This document shows, piece after piece, positions 27,001 through 38,295 of a DNA stretch of 64,000 bases. Below the pieces are notes generated by a model. The model was not told where the DNA came from and did no database searches. It was given only the letters and a program-made list of their open reading frames with translations. Location: contig JAFEKR010000037.1 in the NCBI GenBank assembly GCA_019022495.1, forward strand, positions 496,001-560,000, in the 5' to 3' direction. This stretch comes from Epichloe hybrida. Its lineage: Eukaryota > Ascomycota > Sordariomycetes > Hypocreales > Clavicipitaceae. The translations under genes were made by a program, and so were the position numbers. Position 1 is the first letter of the stretch. Every line of letters begins with the position of its first letter.

Positions 27001-30000
27001 AATTTGCATGATATTAATAATAATCTTGTAGTTAAATTCGTGGTTATCTTTGATTATAAACTTAAATTAACTAGGGGCCTTTCTATATATCTAGCAATAG
27101 TAGTAGACTTTAGTTAATTCCTTAATTACCTAGCGCCTAACTTTATAACTAGCTTAGTAAAGGATCTTTACAAGTTATTAAACGGAAGGATAACTAAGTT
27201 AATAATGTAATTAACAGATATCTCCTTCTAAAAGGTAGAAGGCAACTATTTCCTTTACTTCTAGTAACCACTAAGGATATCCCTATTATCACATAATAGG
27301 TATAGTCTTATTACCTTAGATAAGCATGTTAGCAAGGTTATTAATCTTAACTTATATCTTATCTATATTAGTAATTAAGAAGAGAAAGGGGGTAGCTATA
27401 TTAAGGATATAGAATTCAAGCTCTCTAAGTTCCATAGGCATATAAAGGATTCCTCTTATAACCACTAATCTAGCGCTAAATATAATAATTTAGGGTTTAT
27501 AGGGGGTTACCTTTAATAAAGGCATTAATCTTAATAAAGCCTTTACTTATACCTCTCCTATAGTTAACTTTCCTATAGCGCTAGTATTAGGTATAATCCC
27601 TTTAAAGACCTCTTTAGAATAGCGTTCTTTAGAGATATAGTAAATTAAGCCTTTATTACACTCTTATAGCTTATAGAGCTCTTACCTAAGGAATACGTGT
27701 TAGAAGGCTTAATTATTTAGGGTTATAAGGATATTAATATTAGTAGCGTTATAGTTAGTCTATAATCCGGAGCAGAAGAATTATATAATACTTAGGTATA
27801 CTATTAATAGTAGCTCCTCTATATTATTATTATTATCTTTAGCTTCTATACAGGCTAAAAGATATAATTCCTAATTCTAACCTAAGCCTTTATTAGGCTT
27901 ATTATTATCCTACCCTTCATAGGAGGTAAGGAATACCTAGAATCTCTTCTCTAAAGGGGGTGTATAATATATTTTACTAGCCTACTAGCGGTTCTTTTCC
28001 TTTTAATATTCTTTAGTAAAGTAATTAGAAAACTAGTAGCTACTCTTACTATATATAAAGCAGCGCTTAGTGCTTAGCCTAGGGCTTCACCCATAATAGC
28101 TTCCTCCGCTGTAGGGGGATAATTACTATCTATATTAATAATTAGTAAATATAGCCTCTAAAGGGTTTCCTTATTAGTACTAAAGGTATTAGGAGGACTT
28201 CTTATTTAATTCCGTAATAGTAATTGCCTTATAGAGGTCTTTAGTAAGACTCTTAAAGCTTATAGAGTATATATATTCCACTATCTAATATTTAGGCACA
28301 CTAGCTATAGCGTTTAAGGCCTACTTATAGAGTTTAGTATTTACTATCTTAGTAAGGTATAGGCCTCTGTGGATTTTCTTAAGGGTTAATAATATAATCT
28401 TAAGGCACTTAAGCTTACTTTTATTAGGGTTTCTCTTAATTATACTCTTTAGTATTATGCTACTCTATTTATAGTAATAGAATTGCTAGTTACTTTCTAT
28501 CTTAAAGCGTTAATAAATATAAGTAATTATCTCTTTATAGGAATAGTTATTCCTAAAGAGGTAATTAAGGTAGTATTACTTAGCATTACCTATTAATATA
28601 ATAGGGAAAGCCTTCTAATAATACGTTTAAGAAAGGTTAATTCTATTACACTTATTTTTAAAGAGCATAATCTTTAGCGTTAAGAAGTTATATAGCTTTT
28701 CACTATAGCAGTTACTATCCTTATATATCTTTGTAAGCTCCGAGATCTTCTTTATAATCTAATCTTTAGAGGGGAATTGCTATAAAGGCATAATTTATTA
28801 TAAATAACAGTCCACTAGTTATTCTTAATAATAATTATCCGGATAGAGCTGTTAATATAATAGGGATTATTACGGGGGTTCTTATAAGGGTTTAAGTAAT
28901 CTCTAGGGTTAGGGAAGGTTAATTTCTAGGGTAAGTTATTAGGGCTGTTAATATTAAGGCTCTAGGGGTTTGGAAAATCATGGTTATTCTTATAATCTTT
29001 CCTATAACTAAAGGGGTATTAAGGTTTAATAAAGTACTTCCTTAAGTAATACTAGGATTAAATATCCTAGGCCTTACCTAATAAGAACGCTGTAATCTTA
29101 TAAAGAATTACGTAATTCTCTGATAATATCCTTAGATACCCTTTTAAAGGTGTCTTTAGACTAGCCTTTAAAGTCTTCTTAGAATAACTCCTATAGGTTA
29201 TTATCTCTCTATCCTTAATATTTACTAAGGTTAATAAATCTTATAATCTAGTTATTAAGCTTAAGCTACGTAGCAGTCTCTGGATCTAGCTTAATAAATT
29301 CTTTCTAGTTATATAAGAATTCGTAAGTAAGCTATTAAAGGCATAGGGGTAATTCATGCCTTTAAGGTCTCTTAGGGGTAATAATTAAAGCCTTACTATT
29401 ACTAGTAGCCCTTTCTCTTATAGAAGGTTTAAATTCCTTTGCTATTTTTAACTATAAAAGGAACGTTACTAATTTGTTATTTTTATTACTAATTAAGCTC
29501 CTGTGTTTACCTATCGCTATTACAAGGTTTTTCTTTCGTATTTCAGGAGCGTTGTTGCTTTAATAAAATTAGAAGATTATAAAAACAGGAAAAACAGAAG
29601 AAAAAACAGCGGAAGTAGTAAAAGTAGTAATAAGAATAAAGCAATAAGAATAAATCACTAGAGATAAAGAAAGTAATAGAAGTTCTAAAAGTAACTAGAA
29701 AATGATAGGAAAAGTAATAAGGGAATAATAGGAATTACTACTTTCTATTTTTCATAAAAAGGAGGGAAGGAGGTAATCTCTCTCTCTTGCTAACAAGCAC
29801 AGGGCAAACAGTACTAATAATAAAGGGGGCAAAAAAAAAAAACAAGCCGTAGATGCTTGTACGAATAGATTAAAGGTCTGTTGGATGAAAGGAATATTTA
29901 TAGAGAAGTTATAGATGTGTCAGCTAGCTTAGCTAAGGTTATTTAACGTTAGGTTCGAAATAAATACCTTGCGGCAATAGATTTAGTTAGTTAGTTAGTT

Positions 30001-30282
30001 TTCTTATAATAGATAATAAAATCGACAATTAACAACAATATCCTAGATAGATATAATAAAGTTATATCCCTAAGCCTAAGGGTTAATAGATTAATTCCTT
30101 AGAAGCCTAATAAGCCTATAACTAGGATTCTAGTCTCTTCCTTTAGCACACTTATATAGTTATACCTCTTTACTATAATAACTATTATAGCATAATAAGG
30201 GGTAGTAGTAGTGGCGTTTGTAGAAATATCTCTTCTTGTAATACCTAGCTTATCTATAGTTATAAAGTTAACTACTAATTAG

Positions 30283-30540
30283 TGTTAGATATACCAAGGT
30301 CTTGCGTAGGTAATAAATCCTATATAAATTCGAAGTTAATAATAGATAATTTACTAGCTAGGAAAGAGGGAGAAAAGAGGGAAAGTCTAGATGCTAGAAA
30401 AGTAGGCGAAATCCGTATGTGGGGCACAAAAGGGGGTGGCGAATTAATGTAGCCAATCATATCGCGTGCATTGCGCCGGACCCACAATTGGTCCGGTCTT
30501 TGGCCACGATTGAACCGATGAAGATCCGAAGGAATTAACA
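30283..30540 (-). repeat. LTR (5' LTR of family B copy 2)
   Basis: 258 bp, ending GGAATTAACA and followed by ATAAG. Next to it, on the element's internal side, is the phrase CTAATTAGTAGTTAAC (minus strand), which also follows the 5' LTR of the family A element at 360-375 with small changes. It is the likely primer-binding site shared by both families. Confidence 0.9.
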
Positions 30541-30554
30541 ATAAGGCTACTGTA

Positions 30555-30834
30555 CTCTCTCTTCCTTCCCCTCTTCCTTCCCCTCTTCCTTCCTCTCTTC
30601 CTTATTCTCTTTCTTCCTCTCTTCCTTTCTCTCTTCCTTCCTCTCTTCCTTCCTCTCTTCCCTCTCCTTTTCCTTCCTCTCTTCCTTCCCCTCTTCCTTC
30701 CTCTTTTCCTTTCTCTTTTCCTTCCTCTCTTCCTTCCCCTCTTCCTTCCTCTCTTCCTTCCCCTCTTCCTTCCCCTCTTCCTTCCTCTCTTCCTTCCTCT
30801 CTTCCTTTCTCTTTACTTTTCTCTCTTCCTTCCC
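30555..30834. repeat. Pyrimidine-rich simple repeat (CTCTTCCTTCC-type)
   Basis: About 280 bp of imperfect 10-12 bp units of CTCTTCCTTC, all pyrimidine on the + strand. It starts right after the target duplication of the Copia element. On the minus strand it reads as Lys/Glu/Arg-rich protein, which I regard as an artefact of the repeat. Confidence 0.85.
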
Positions 30835-31031
30835 TACTTTATTCCTGCCCCTTCTATCCCTACCTGCTACTGTTCCCTCTTTTGTAACTAGCACTTTACT
30901 CTTATCACTTCTGTTTAGAATTTTCTCAGATCCTTGATTGTAATACAAAGAAAGCTAAGGAGATAAAGAGTACGGCATATTATAACACGCCTATCTATCC
31001 GCCCTTACTTCAGACCAAATATCGCCAGGTG

Positions 31032-31416
31032 ATGAAAAAGCATCGCGTCAGAAAAAACACCTCCGACGATAAGATTGTTGAGAAATGCAACAAACTGGTA
31101 CGGCGCAACCCTCTCAAACCCATTTTTTTCCAACACTAAACGTCTCTAGACCAAACAGTCTTGCTCCCCGCCGGTGTGGCATGACTTTAACGACGAAGAA
31201 ATCCCTAATGACAATTATCTTGCCCTCGTAGTAGATATGGATCAGTCGAGCGGCTCAGTGTGGTTTTCGGAACGAATGACCAAGAATTATCTGGATATGG
31301 TCGGACAGGATTATAAGGGAATGGTGATCGTATGCTTTGACGAAGAGGTTGAAGTTGTGTGCTTTGGCGTATGTAAAGTGGGTAAAGTCTTTGGAGTGCA
31401 GAATTCTACCACTTGA
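31032..31416 (+). pseudogene. Possible remnant of an unknown gene
   Basis: Two neighbouring coding-like pieces: a 37-codon frame from ATG 31032 (MKKHRVRKNTSDDKIVEK...) stopping near 31145, and an 80-codon frame 31174-31416 that lacks an ATG at its left end (first ATG inside, at MDQSSG). Composition is normal, unlike the RIP block just left. They could be two exons of one small gene or a broken gene; I do not recognise the product and find no convincing splice pair joining them. Confidence 0.3.
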
Positions 31417-31620
31417 CTTGTTTTCGCCTGGTTAAAAACTCCATTGCTAAAGTACGCGGACAATTGATTGTGATAAATGGCGTAGCGTCGGGAAAATGCG
31501 GTACAGTTAGACGAGCTGTGAAGTCCTCACGTTGGTTAGCAATAACGCGAATGGCATCCATATCTTCCAACTCATAGACATTGGAGTAAAGTTGTACTAT
31601 ATGCGTTAGTCCAGAAGGTT

Positions 31621-32394
31621 TTAATGGTATGTAAAGGTTGGGCTGTTACCATCATCCTCGACTGTTGCATAGGGGTTATCTAGCGAAGACTCTGCAGCCT
31701 GTACTTCTCCCGAGTCGCTCTCGTCACTGTCGTCACTTCCCTCTCTGTCATCGCTGTGACTGCCATCGTCATAATCATCGATCGGTGTTTTGTTCAATGG
31801 TTGATGCTTCGCGAGATCTAGGACGCCATGATAACTTGGGATAGCTACGTGCTCGAACGAATTTGAATCGGTTCGGGGTCGCTTAGCTGTACCACTGTCG
31901 GCATGAGCTCTTCGTTTAAGCTGCGTGGCACGGGCTTCGTCGGAGACTAGAACAGCGTATTTGGTCAATAAGCTGGTCATGAGAACAGTAATCGAGTTAA
32001 TACCTAGACGCGAGAGTATAGAAGATGTCAAGTGTTTGTGAACCAGGCTAACGATGCCATCGGTAATTTTGACACCGGGTTTCCAGGTCTCTAATTTGGA
32101 AATAAAGTCAATGGCGTGACGATTGATATGGTACAGCTTGGAAATGGAAAATGTGGTGCTGCAGAGAAAAAGAATCACGCTCCCGAGGCGCTTGTGGACG
32201 GTTGACAAGAAGGCACGAGCTGATTTGCGTCTACTTCGCGTAGCTTCAGAGTGTTTCTCGCGTTGTACATGATCCTCCTGAATGAGGTTGATGATGGCTG
32301 TAAGGGACTTCTCTTGCGATGCGGTAAGAGTCGGGTTTTCTGCCAGGCTTGATCGGACCCTATCCACATGTTCAAGCTCGACATCGAGGTCCAT
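31621..32394 (-). CDS. Hypothetical protein with basic and acidic C-terminal tracts
   Basis: Single-exon frame of 257 aa starting at ATG 32394. I do not recognise a domain. The first ~75 residues are charged and helical in character (a QREKHSEATRSRRKSAR stretch), residues 75-150 are more hydrophobic but without a clear membrane segment, and a likely nuclear-localisation cluster follows (LKRRAHADSGTAKRPR). The C-terminal third is acidic and Ser-rich (DDYDDGSHSDDREGSDDSDE). The layout suggests a nuclear or helical repeat-type fungal protein, but this is inference. It sits between the two large simple repeats, 1 kb from the retrotransposon block. It is probably a real, possibly lineage-specific gene, since the frame is long and of normal composition. 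Confidence 0.55.
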   Translation of the reverse strand: MDLDVELEHVDRVRSSLAENPTLTASQEKSLTAIINLIQEDHVQREKHSEATRSRRKSARAFLSTVHKRLGSVILFLCSTTFSISKLYHINRHAIDFISKLETWKPGVKITDGIVSLVHKHLTSSILSRLGINSITVLMTSLLTKYAVLVSDEARATQLKRRAHADSGTAKRPRTDSNSFEHVAIPSYHGVLDLAKHQPLNKTPIDDYDDGSHSDDREGSDDSDESDSGEVQAAESSLDNPYATVEDDGNSPTFTYH

Positions 32395-32439
32395 AATGAA
32401 AGAAAAATTAGTGTAACAAGTCGGAGACAGAGGATGCTT

Positions 32440-32690
32440 GAAAGGGGGGAAGCTAGGAAGGAAGGGAGGAAGGATTAGTGGAAGGAAGGAAGGAAGGAAG
32501 GAAGGAAGGAAGGAAGGAAGGAAGGAAGGAAGGGGAAGGAAGGAAGGAAGGAAGGAAGGAAGGAAGGAAGGAAGGAAGGAAGGAAGGAAGGAAGGAAGGA
32601 AGGAAGGAAGGAAGGAAGGAAGGAAGGAAGGAAGGAAGGAAGAGAGGAAGGAAGGAAGGAAGGAAGAAGAACAGGGAAAAGGGAAGGGAC
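32440..32690. repeat. GGAA tetranucleotide microsatellite
   Basis: About 210 bp of nearly perfect GGAA units (32478-32690) with a degenerate lead-in from 32440. Purine only on the + strand. It begins about 45 bp upstream of the start codon of the minus-strand gene 31621-32394, so it lies in that gene's promoter region. Confidence 0.9.
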
Positions 32691-32699
32691 AGATTATTA

Positions 32700-33423
32700 T
32701 GTGCGTGAAATGCTTTAATTAGCTAGTTACCGCATTTCAGCTATCTACGGAGTATTCCCTTAGCAAAGCTCTCTGCCTGCATGCTAGCGCTTATAAAGAT
32801 AGTTTTTGTTAGACCGCGAAGCTAGGGTTAAAATAAAGACATGGGTTAAGTTAATTCACCCTATAAGAGGATGCGAACTATAGGTTAAATAACTAAGTAC
32901 TAATACAAAAAGGAAATATAATTTACCTATATAAAATATACTATATATTTACTAAAGTCCTGGAAAAGGACTAGGGTCTTATAGTCTAGTATCTTAGATT
33001 ACTATATGCAGACCTTTGCATTCGTAAAAGAGGGCACATTAGAATGTGACTCTGACATGTACCTACATACGTTCATTAATCATTAAATCAGCCAGGGCCT
33101 CTGGATGACGTGGCATGCTTGGCCTGAATCATGCAGCCACCCTATCCTCCGTTTGAGCCGCATTATTCGCCATCAAGATTAGCCATTGATGTTAGTTGGG
33201 CATATCCATGTCACCTTTTGGCACAGCGCTACATTTGCTTTCACAAAGCCCAGAGATGCCTGCCTAGACATCAAGTTCCTGAAGACCAAAAAATATATAT
33301 ATAAGAAGGTGGTTCACGTCTGTCTTTGAAAACCAGAACTAGAGCATCTCTTAGATATCCACCACGAAAATCCCTATTATTTAATCCCTTCTTGAGCTCG
33401 CACCTAACCCACGGGAAAACAAC
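32700..33423. promoter_or_regulatory. Intergenic region; TATA-like box before the 64-aa gene
   Basis: About 720 bp without a gene. The left part (32720-33010) is AT-rich and RIP-like; composition normalises after about 33010. A TATATATATA run at 33292-33302 lies ~120 bp upstream of the ATG at 33424 and is a plausible TATA element. I see nothing else definable. Confidence 0.4.
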
Positions 33424-33618
33424 ATGGCCGACAATCCCAATGAAGCAGGGGACCGAACTTCGAAGGAATCTATTCCCCTAATAGCCGAGGCTGAAAAGGT
33501 CACTATCTACAAACCTCCCAAGCCCGAGGATAAGTTCCAACTTGTCTCATCGGCAGACGCCGCCAGGAAAGCTCGGGGAATAGGCACGAACGCCGACGGC
33601 GGAAAGAAAGACAAGTAA
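33424..33618 (+). CDS. Small hydrophilic protein of unknown function (64 aa)
   Basis: Intact 64-codon frame with an ATG preceded by AACA (ACAACATGG), a good fungal start context, and a TAA stop at 33616-33618. The protein is polar and charged, has no Cys, no signal peptide and no membrane segment. It reads like a short disordered protein with a Lys-rich end (GGKKDK). An AATAAA-like motif (TAATAATAAAGA) follows at about 33660-33672. I do not recognise a family. The TATA-like box, good start context and balanced codon use favour a real gene. It is convergent with the APH-like gene, whose stop lies 95 bp further right. Confidence 0.5.
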   Translation: MADNPNEAGDRTSKESIPLIAEAEKVTIYKPPKPEDKFQLVSSADAARKARGIGTNADGGKKDK

Positions 33619-33712
33619 TACATGTGAGTTTGAATTGCTAGACCAAGAGAGACAGACCGTAATAATAAAGACAGATTCAAGCGGCTGACAAACATCCAAC
33701 CCTTCCATTCCT

Positions 33713-35315
33713 TTAGCATGCGTTATGCTTGAATAAAGATCGAAGCTGTAACTGGTATCTTTGTTCATCAGCAACTTTTGTTTTTATATGATCACTGGCA
33801 TCTTCCTGCCAGAAGAAGGACATTTGTTTGAGGTCCTTGACCAATCTTTTGACTGATGAGAATCTGGGGAGGATATGATCCTCAAAGATGAATAACCAAC
33901 CATTCAGAGACCTTATACAGGCCCAATACCACACTCCCTTTGAGTCCCATGTATCTCTCATTATCTTTGTAATCTGAATGTCATGCTCAACTTGCACATG
34001 TGGCAATTCCTTATCCATACTTGCCAGAAATTCCTTTCGCGCATTATCAAAAGGCTCATACTGATCAATAATTGTATCAATACTGCAATTGGTAAGCCAA
34101 TAGGGAACAGACATCATCTCCACCGGTAGCGCGCAAACCCATTCAAGATCAATTAGGCAAGTAACGTTCCACTCGTCGTCCACAAGAATATTGCTTTGGT
34201 GAAAGTCGGTTGGCTGCAAAAGGTAAGGGCCACTTCGTCGCTCTGACAAGGTAAAGAAATGTGTAACTGCACGAAGTAATGTCCGAAGAGTCATCCGCTC
34301 TTGGGCGTCATCCTCGTTTCGCACAGCATGTGGATCATGTAGCAGATAGTTGTCATGCAGTGTCAGCATATCAGACGCGAAACTATCTGTGCTCTGGTAG
34401 AGTCGGTCTGGTGGGATCGTTCTTGGTGTTCCTCGTTGCTCGAAAATAGCCATGGCACATGTGAGAGGCCGATTTGAGAGTGTGACTGTGCAGTCTAGTG
34501 TGTTAAATTTGAAAGATCCAATATACGGCTGTGGAAGACGGGCGAGCGAGAGCATAATTCGAGCCATGCCCGCGAATAAATTCTTCCGTCGTGCTGTGTC
34601 TGACAAATGATCAGACCAGGTGATCGAGAGCATTTTCCCCGTCTCGGGACCGATATATTCCAAAAGCATGTATGCGGTACTGACGGCTGGGGCAGCTGAA
34701 TCGCGAACATAGTCTGAGAGAATTGGATAGCGAAGATACCGATACACCCACTGCCAGGCCTTGCGGCAAAGGCTGGTGTAGACTGATGTCTGCTGGACGC
34801 GTATAAACTATGGTAAAACAAAGTATAAGTATCAGGATGGATGTCATAGATAATGGCAAGCTAGAAATACTTACACGGTTATCATCTGTAAAGCCAAATG
34901 CAAAAAGATCCGGAATACGAATATTGGGGCAATGTTCCTGCATCCATATGTATGTTGCTACTTCACAGCTGATCTTCTCGTCGATCGTGCCGGGATGCTG
35001 TTGTTCGGCGTGAGGGATGGGGCAACGGAAAATAAGCTTCTTGCTTAAGTTACCCGCATTCACATCAACCAGAACGCAAACATTGAAGTTGCCCTGTATC
35101 CATGTCTCGCGTGGCAGGACTGTGCAGGTGTCATTTGGACGTAAACGAAGATGATGTCTGACTAAGGCTGCAATTGATTGCCTTTGATGCCAAAGTTCGG
35201 ACTTGAATTTCCCTGCTGCATTATGATGCTTGACTAGGAAAATAAGATTGTCTTCCGACTCGGCGGCCGTTTCCAATGTATGGACTTTGTTGTGTAATAG
35301 GATTTGTTGCGCCAT
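33713..35315 (-). CDS. APH-fold phosphotransferase family protein
   Basis: Two exons, 35315-34875 and 34807-33713, joined across a 67 nt GT-AG intron (GTAAGT...CATAG, phase 0), give 511 aa. The start at 35315 (MAQQILL) is preferred over an in-frame ATG 54 nt upstream because it begins the conserved part. The C-terminal lobe carries the APH catalytic signature DFHQSN at about residues 348-353 and the metal-binding IDLEW at 366-370. In fungi such aminoglycoside-phosphotransferase-like proteins form a large family, mostly of unknown substrate; drug resistance should not be assumed. The N-terminal lobe (Lys in LIFRCP region) is weakly conserved. The gene is next to the diterpenoid cluster and reads away from it; whether it belongs to the pathway is open. 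Confidence 0.8.
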
Positions 35316-35589
35316 TGCACCTAGGTTAGGGATAGGGAGCGAGGAAAGGCAAAATGTAACTCGTTTCAAAGTAAGGAGGGAGGATAAAGAATGGGGGCGA
35401 ATATCACGTGATACAATGGCTGACTCAGACTATTCCCTTTCCTCTGTTGGTCAATAACCTAGGCCATGGATGGACTGTTGCAACCCGGAACGACGCTTGG
35501 CACAAGAGGGGCTGAGTTTCACATGGTGCTTGCAAGATTCATACCCGGAAACAAGTAGACTTTATCATAAACACATTCACACAGGAAAA

Positions 35590-35940
35590 TCACACGTCGT
35601 ACCAGAAAGCCGATGTTTTCAAAAATGAGAGGCCCAGCGACTCCATCCCACCAGATCTATTCAAGAACTGCTCAAACACTAACTCTCCTCCGGTTGTTGA
35701 GGGTGCATTCATTCCAGACGTCAAGTCTGTGTTCGCCCCCAGAGTATCAAACACAGCTAGTGGATCAACTTCTGAGGAGCCGGTTGCTAGCCTATGATGA
35801 CTTCGCTGAATCCACTGATCTGCAGTTTCTGGGATCGATGTAGGGCAGGCTACTTGCCCAACCCCTATTGCGATCCTGTCCACCGTGCAAAGGTCAGCCT
35901 TCTTCAAGATAAACACCAAACGTATACAGGCCGTTGTCAT
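35590..35940 (-). CDS. Hypothetical short frame (116 aa), doubtful
   Basis: A single open frame from ATG 35940 to a stop at 35590, between the APH-like gene and the GGPP synthase. No domain, signal peptide or membrane segment is recognised. A + strand frame overlaps it in the same place, so the coding strand is not certain. It may be a small gene, a piece of a longer spliced gene or chance. I list it only because it fills an otherwise empty 1.1 kb in the cluster. Confidence 0.2.
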   Translation of the reverse strand: MTTACIRLVFILKKADLCTVDRIAIGVGQVACPTSIPETADQWIQRSHHRLATGSSEVDPLAVFDTLGANTDLTSGMNAPSTTGGELVFEQFLNRSGGMESLGLSFLKTSAFWYDV

Positions 35941-36468
35941 TCATTCGCCAAATAACGGAGAAGATAAAGCTAAGTGTGAGGCATTTTCGGTGCAGGGTCG
36001 TATCGGCGGCTACCTCTTTAACATGAAAGGCTCGTAGCCAAGAATAAACACACGGAATATCACTGCGAACTTTTGGTCAAGTTCTATTTTTAACCTCGGG
36101 TGCCCCTGTGCCACTAGACCGAACCACACCTCCAGAAACAGTAATCCCCCCTGCGTATTATTGATAAATCGTTAAAGACCATCGGGTTTACCTGGAGGTC
36201 CCTCCTTTTAGCTAAGTGACAAGTTATCGACATGCCTCCAATCCAGATATAAGATTGGCACTGCCATCAGTGCCCGTGTACGCGAGTACCCGACATCTAG
36301 CACACCTGGGTTCTAACACTTAAGCTAATGATAATTAAGCCAGCAAGAACAAAAGACGAATTTAGTTCTTGTTGGATAATTTGAAGTGTTTCACAGTGCC
36401 TATGTAAATATTCATGTGAAGGAATTGCATTTGAACACATACTACTAGCTAGAGTCTGTCTCGTTGCC
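35941..36468. other. Intergenic, nothing recognised
   Basis: About 530 bp of mixed composition downstream of the GGPP synthase stop codon. No gene-like frame, tRNA or repeat is seen. Confidence 0.4.
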
Positions 36469-38232
36469 CTATGAGGAGAGTCCTTGTATTTTTAGTGAAT
36501 TCATGATATTGCGTACTTCCGGGTTATGTATCCCAGTACAAGTCTCAATCTCAGAAATCTCGCTCTCTATATCAGAATGTAGTATTTGCAGCGCCTGCTT
36601 GGTGTAATCGAGAGATCCCGCGGCACGTAATAGATCAATGAGCATCTCCTTGTGGCATTCCGTGGCGCGGCCAACTGCACGGCGCTGAATGAGAAAGTTC
36701 CGCAATATCTTGCGAGATGTAATATCCGCGTTTATAAGCGCGTGTATCAAAGTGAAGCTGTATTTGCCTTCGTCTAGGTCCTCTGCAAAGCCCTTGGTCT
36801 TCCTATACTATTTGGCGGGTGATGTATGGTTAGCGTTTTGTTTCTTCTCAATCAACATTCGCTCGATTGTATAAAAGCCTATAATGTACCTGATCTGACG
36901 TGAGGTTGGAGAAATCGTCACGGATCTGAAAGAGTCGCCCGAACAGGGTCATGAAGCGATCTAGATCGGCAGGCTTCGTCGATGACTGGGATTGAGCAAT
37001 CATCAGTTTTGATATCATGCGAAACAGCCCACCCGTCTCTGATTCAATGAACAAGTCAGTCAGTTGAGTCACGGGCAGAAGCGAAAAAAAGAATTGCACT
37101 CACTCCCATCTACCATCCGCAGGTAATCATCGACAGAAGGCTCTGAGACGAGATGTGTCCACAGCAGATCATGCCCTTGCCCGATAAGAAGGTGCTTCAT
37201 TTCATCTTCATCCACGGCCCATTAGCTCGTGAGTTCAGAGCCATAGGTTCCAATAAGTTGCAGGGAAGAGTGAAAGCAGATGGGAAAGGGTGAGGAAACT
37301 TGGAACCATCATACCAATCACCACGCCTAGCGACGAGGCATCGCCGAGCTGAAGAACACGCGAGAGAACATGTACAATTTGATAAGTGGCTGAATTGACG
37401 GCCTGTGGCATACCGAATACGCAATGTGTTGCCGGTTTCGAACGCCTCATTGGCGAATCGTCCTGCACATCGTCCAACCTGATGTCCACCGAAGTGTTTT
37501 TTGTCAGAACAAACTCCGGATAGAATAACCCTCGTTGCGCGTATGGGAGGCTTGAAACAAACTGGATATTGTGTGTTGATGCTGGCAAAGATGGAAACTC
37601 ACATGAGAGAGAGATTATGCACGTCTCGCACGACGGACTTGACACCGGCGAGGACATGTTCCGGTACCCCAACCCATATATTTATCGCATTGATGAGCTT
37701 GTCTCTCACTCCCTTTGATGGAAGAGAACTGATGTACTCGAATGGTGCCATGACGGGCTGCAATACATCAAATCGTCAGTACAATCTACAACTCCGTTCT
37801 GTCGAGTTCACCTTGCATCTCACTTACGTCTGTCGTAGCCGGAGTCATACTAGTATCACAAATCGTTGCCATGATCGTTTCCTGATGCGCGGCATCTCCA
37901 TTCAAACCTCGAGCTCGCGTTGACTCATTTAGTGTCGGGGATTGCTTCATCTTTGACTTGCAGCTATCTGCAGTAAAATGCCTTGTGTTGCCAACATTGT
38001 ACTCGCCGTCTTGGCCATCAATGTTGGCTTGTCCTGACGCTTTGAGACGTTCCTCGCGTGAGATTGAATCAGACGCACCAACTTCCGCATTGCGCGGTGT
38101 TGCATCCAGTACCATTATGGGGAACATTGTCGAGCCCCGTGTCACTGACTGCTTGTCCAAACTGTTGTGTATTACTGAGTTGTCCCGGAGAGAGTCGATC
38201 TCGATATAGGGGTTGTCGTTGGCGCTGGTCAT
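36469..38232 (-). CDS. Geranylgeranyl diphosphate synthase (cluster GGPPS)
   Basis: A trans-prenyltransferase that would condense isopentenyl diphosphate with allylic diphosphates to GGPP, the C20 precursor for the adjacent diterpene synthase. Six exons: 38232-37828, 37757-37603, 37478-37315, 37205-37104, 37038-36890 and 36807-36469, with five GT-AG introns of 65-124 nt, giving 437 aa. The first aspartate-rich motif is DDVQD (residues 189-193, followed by SPMRR) and the second is DDFSN (316-320, in FQIRDDFSN), each intact with Mg2+-binding acidic residues. The GQGHDLLW, KTGGLF and GFAEDLDEGKYSF blocks are typical of fungal GGPPS. The first ~135 residues are a Ser/Thr-rich extension before the conserved core (APFEYI at ~139); an ATG 63 nt upstream (38295) is an alternative start. 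It is probably a pathway copy, separate from the housekeeping GGPPS. Confidence 0.93.
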
Positions 38233-38295
38233 AGTTCCCAGCTGGCTGCGGTTCTGTCGCAATGCAAAGAGTTCTGTAAAAGCTGATGTACGCAA

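Larger units (their letters stand above)
23782..30540 (-). mobile_element. Copia LTR retrotransposon, family B copy 2 (complete, 6.76 kb)
   Basis: LTRs at 23782-24039 and 30283-30540 (258 bp) are flanked by the target duplication ATAAG at 23777-23781 and 30541-30545. The minus strand reads, in order from the 5' LTR: Gag around 28.8-29.4 kb, integrase around 26.4-27.1 kb (INTYLRPLD, YNSIRKVKRYY, KAINNSIG), then reverse transcriptase, and RNase H near 24280-24420 (KIYEVRWINGNDNPADAMTK). RNase H is nearly intact at protein level, so the 3' end of the element is less RIP-damaged than its middle. There is no full-length frame. Confidence 0.92.

Noticed and set aside
30547..30948. Long Lys/Glu/Arg-rich open frame on the minus strand
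   Set aside because: Produced by the pyrimidine-rich simple repeat; no start region or homology-like segment of normal composition supports a gene.
32438..32722. Open frames rich in KEGR on the + strand
   Set aside because: Two overlapping frames of the GGAA microsatellite read the same peptide pattern, a sign of a repeat artefact.
37501..37923. 140-codon + strand frame across the GGPP synthase
   Set aside because: It is the complement of well-supported exons and introns of GGPPS on the minus strand.
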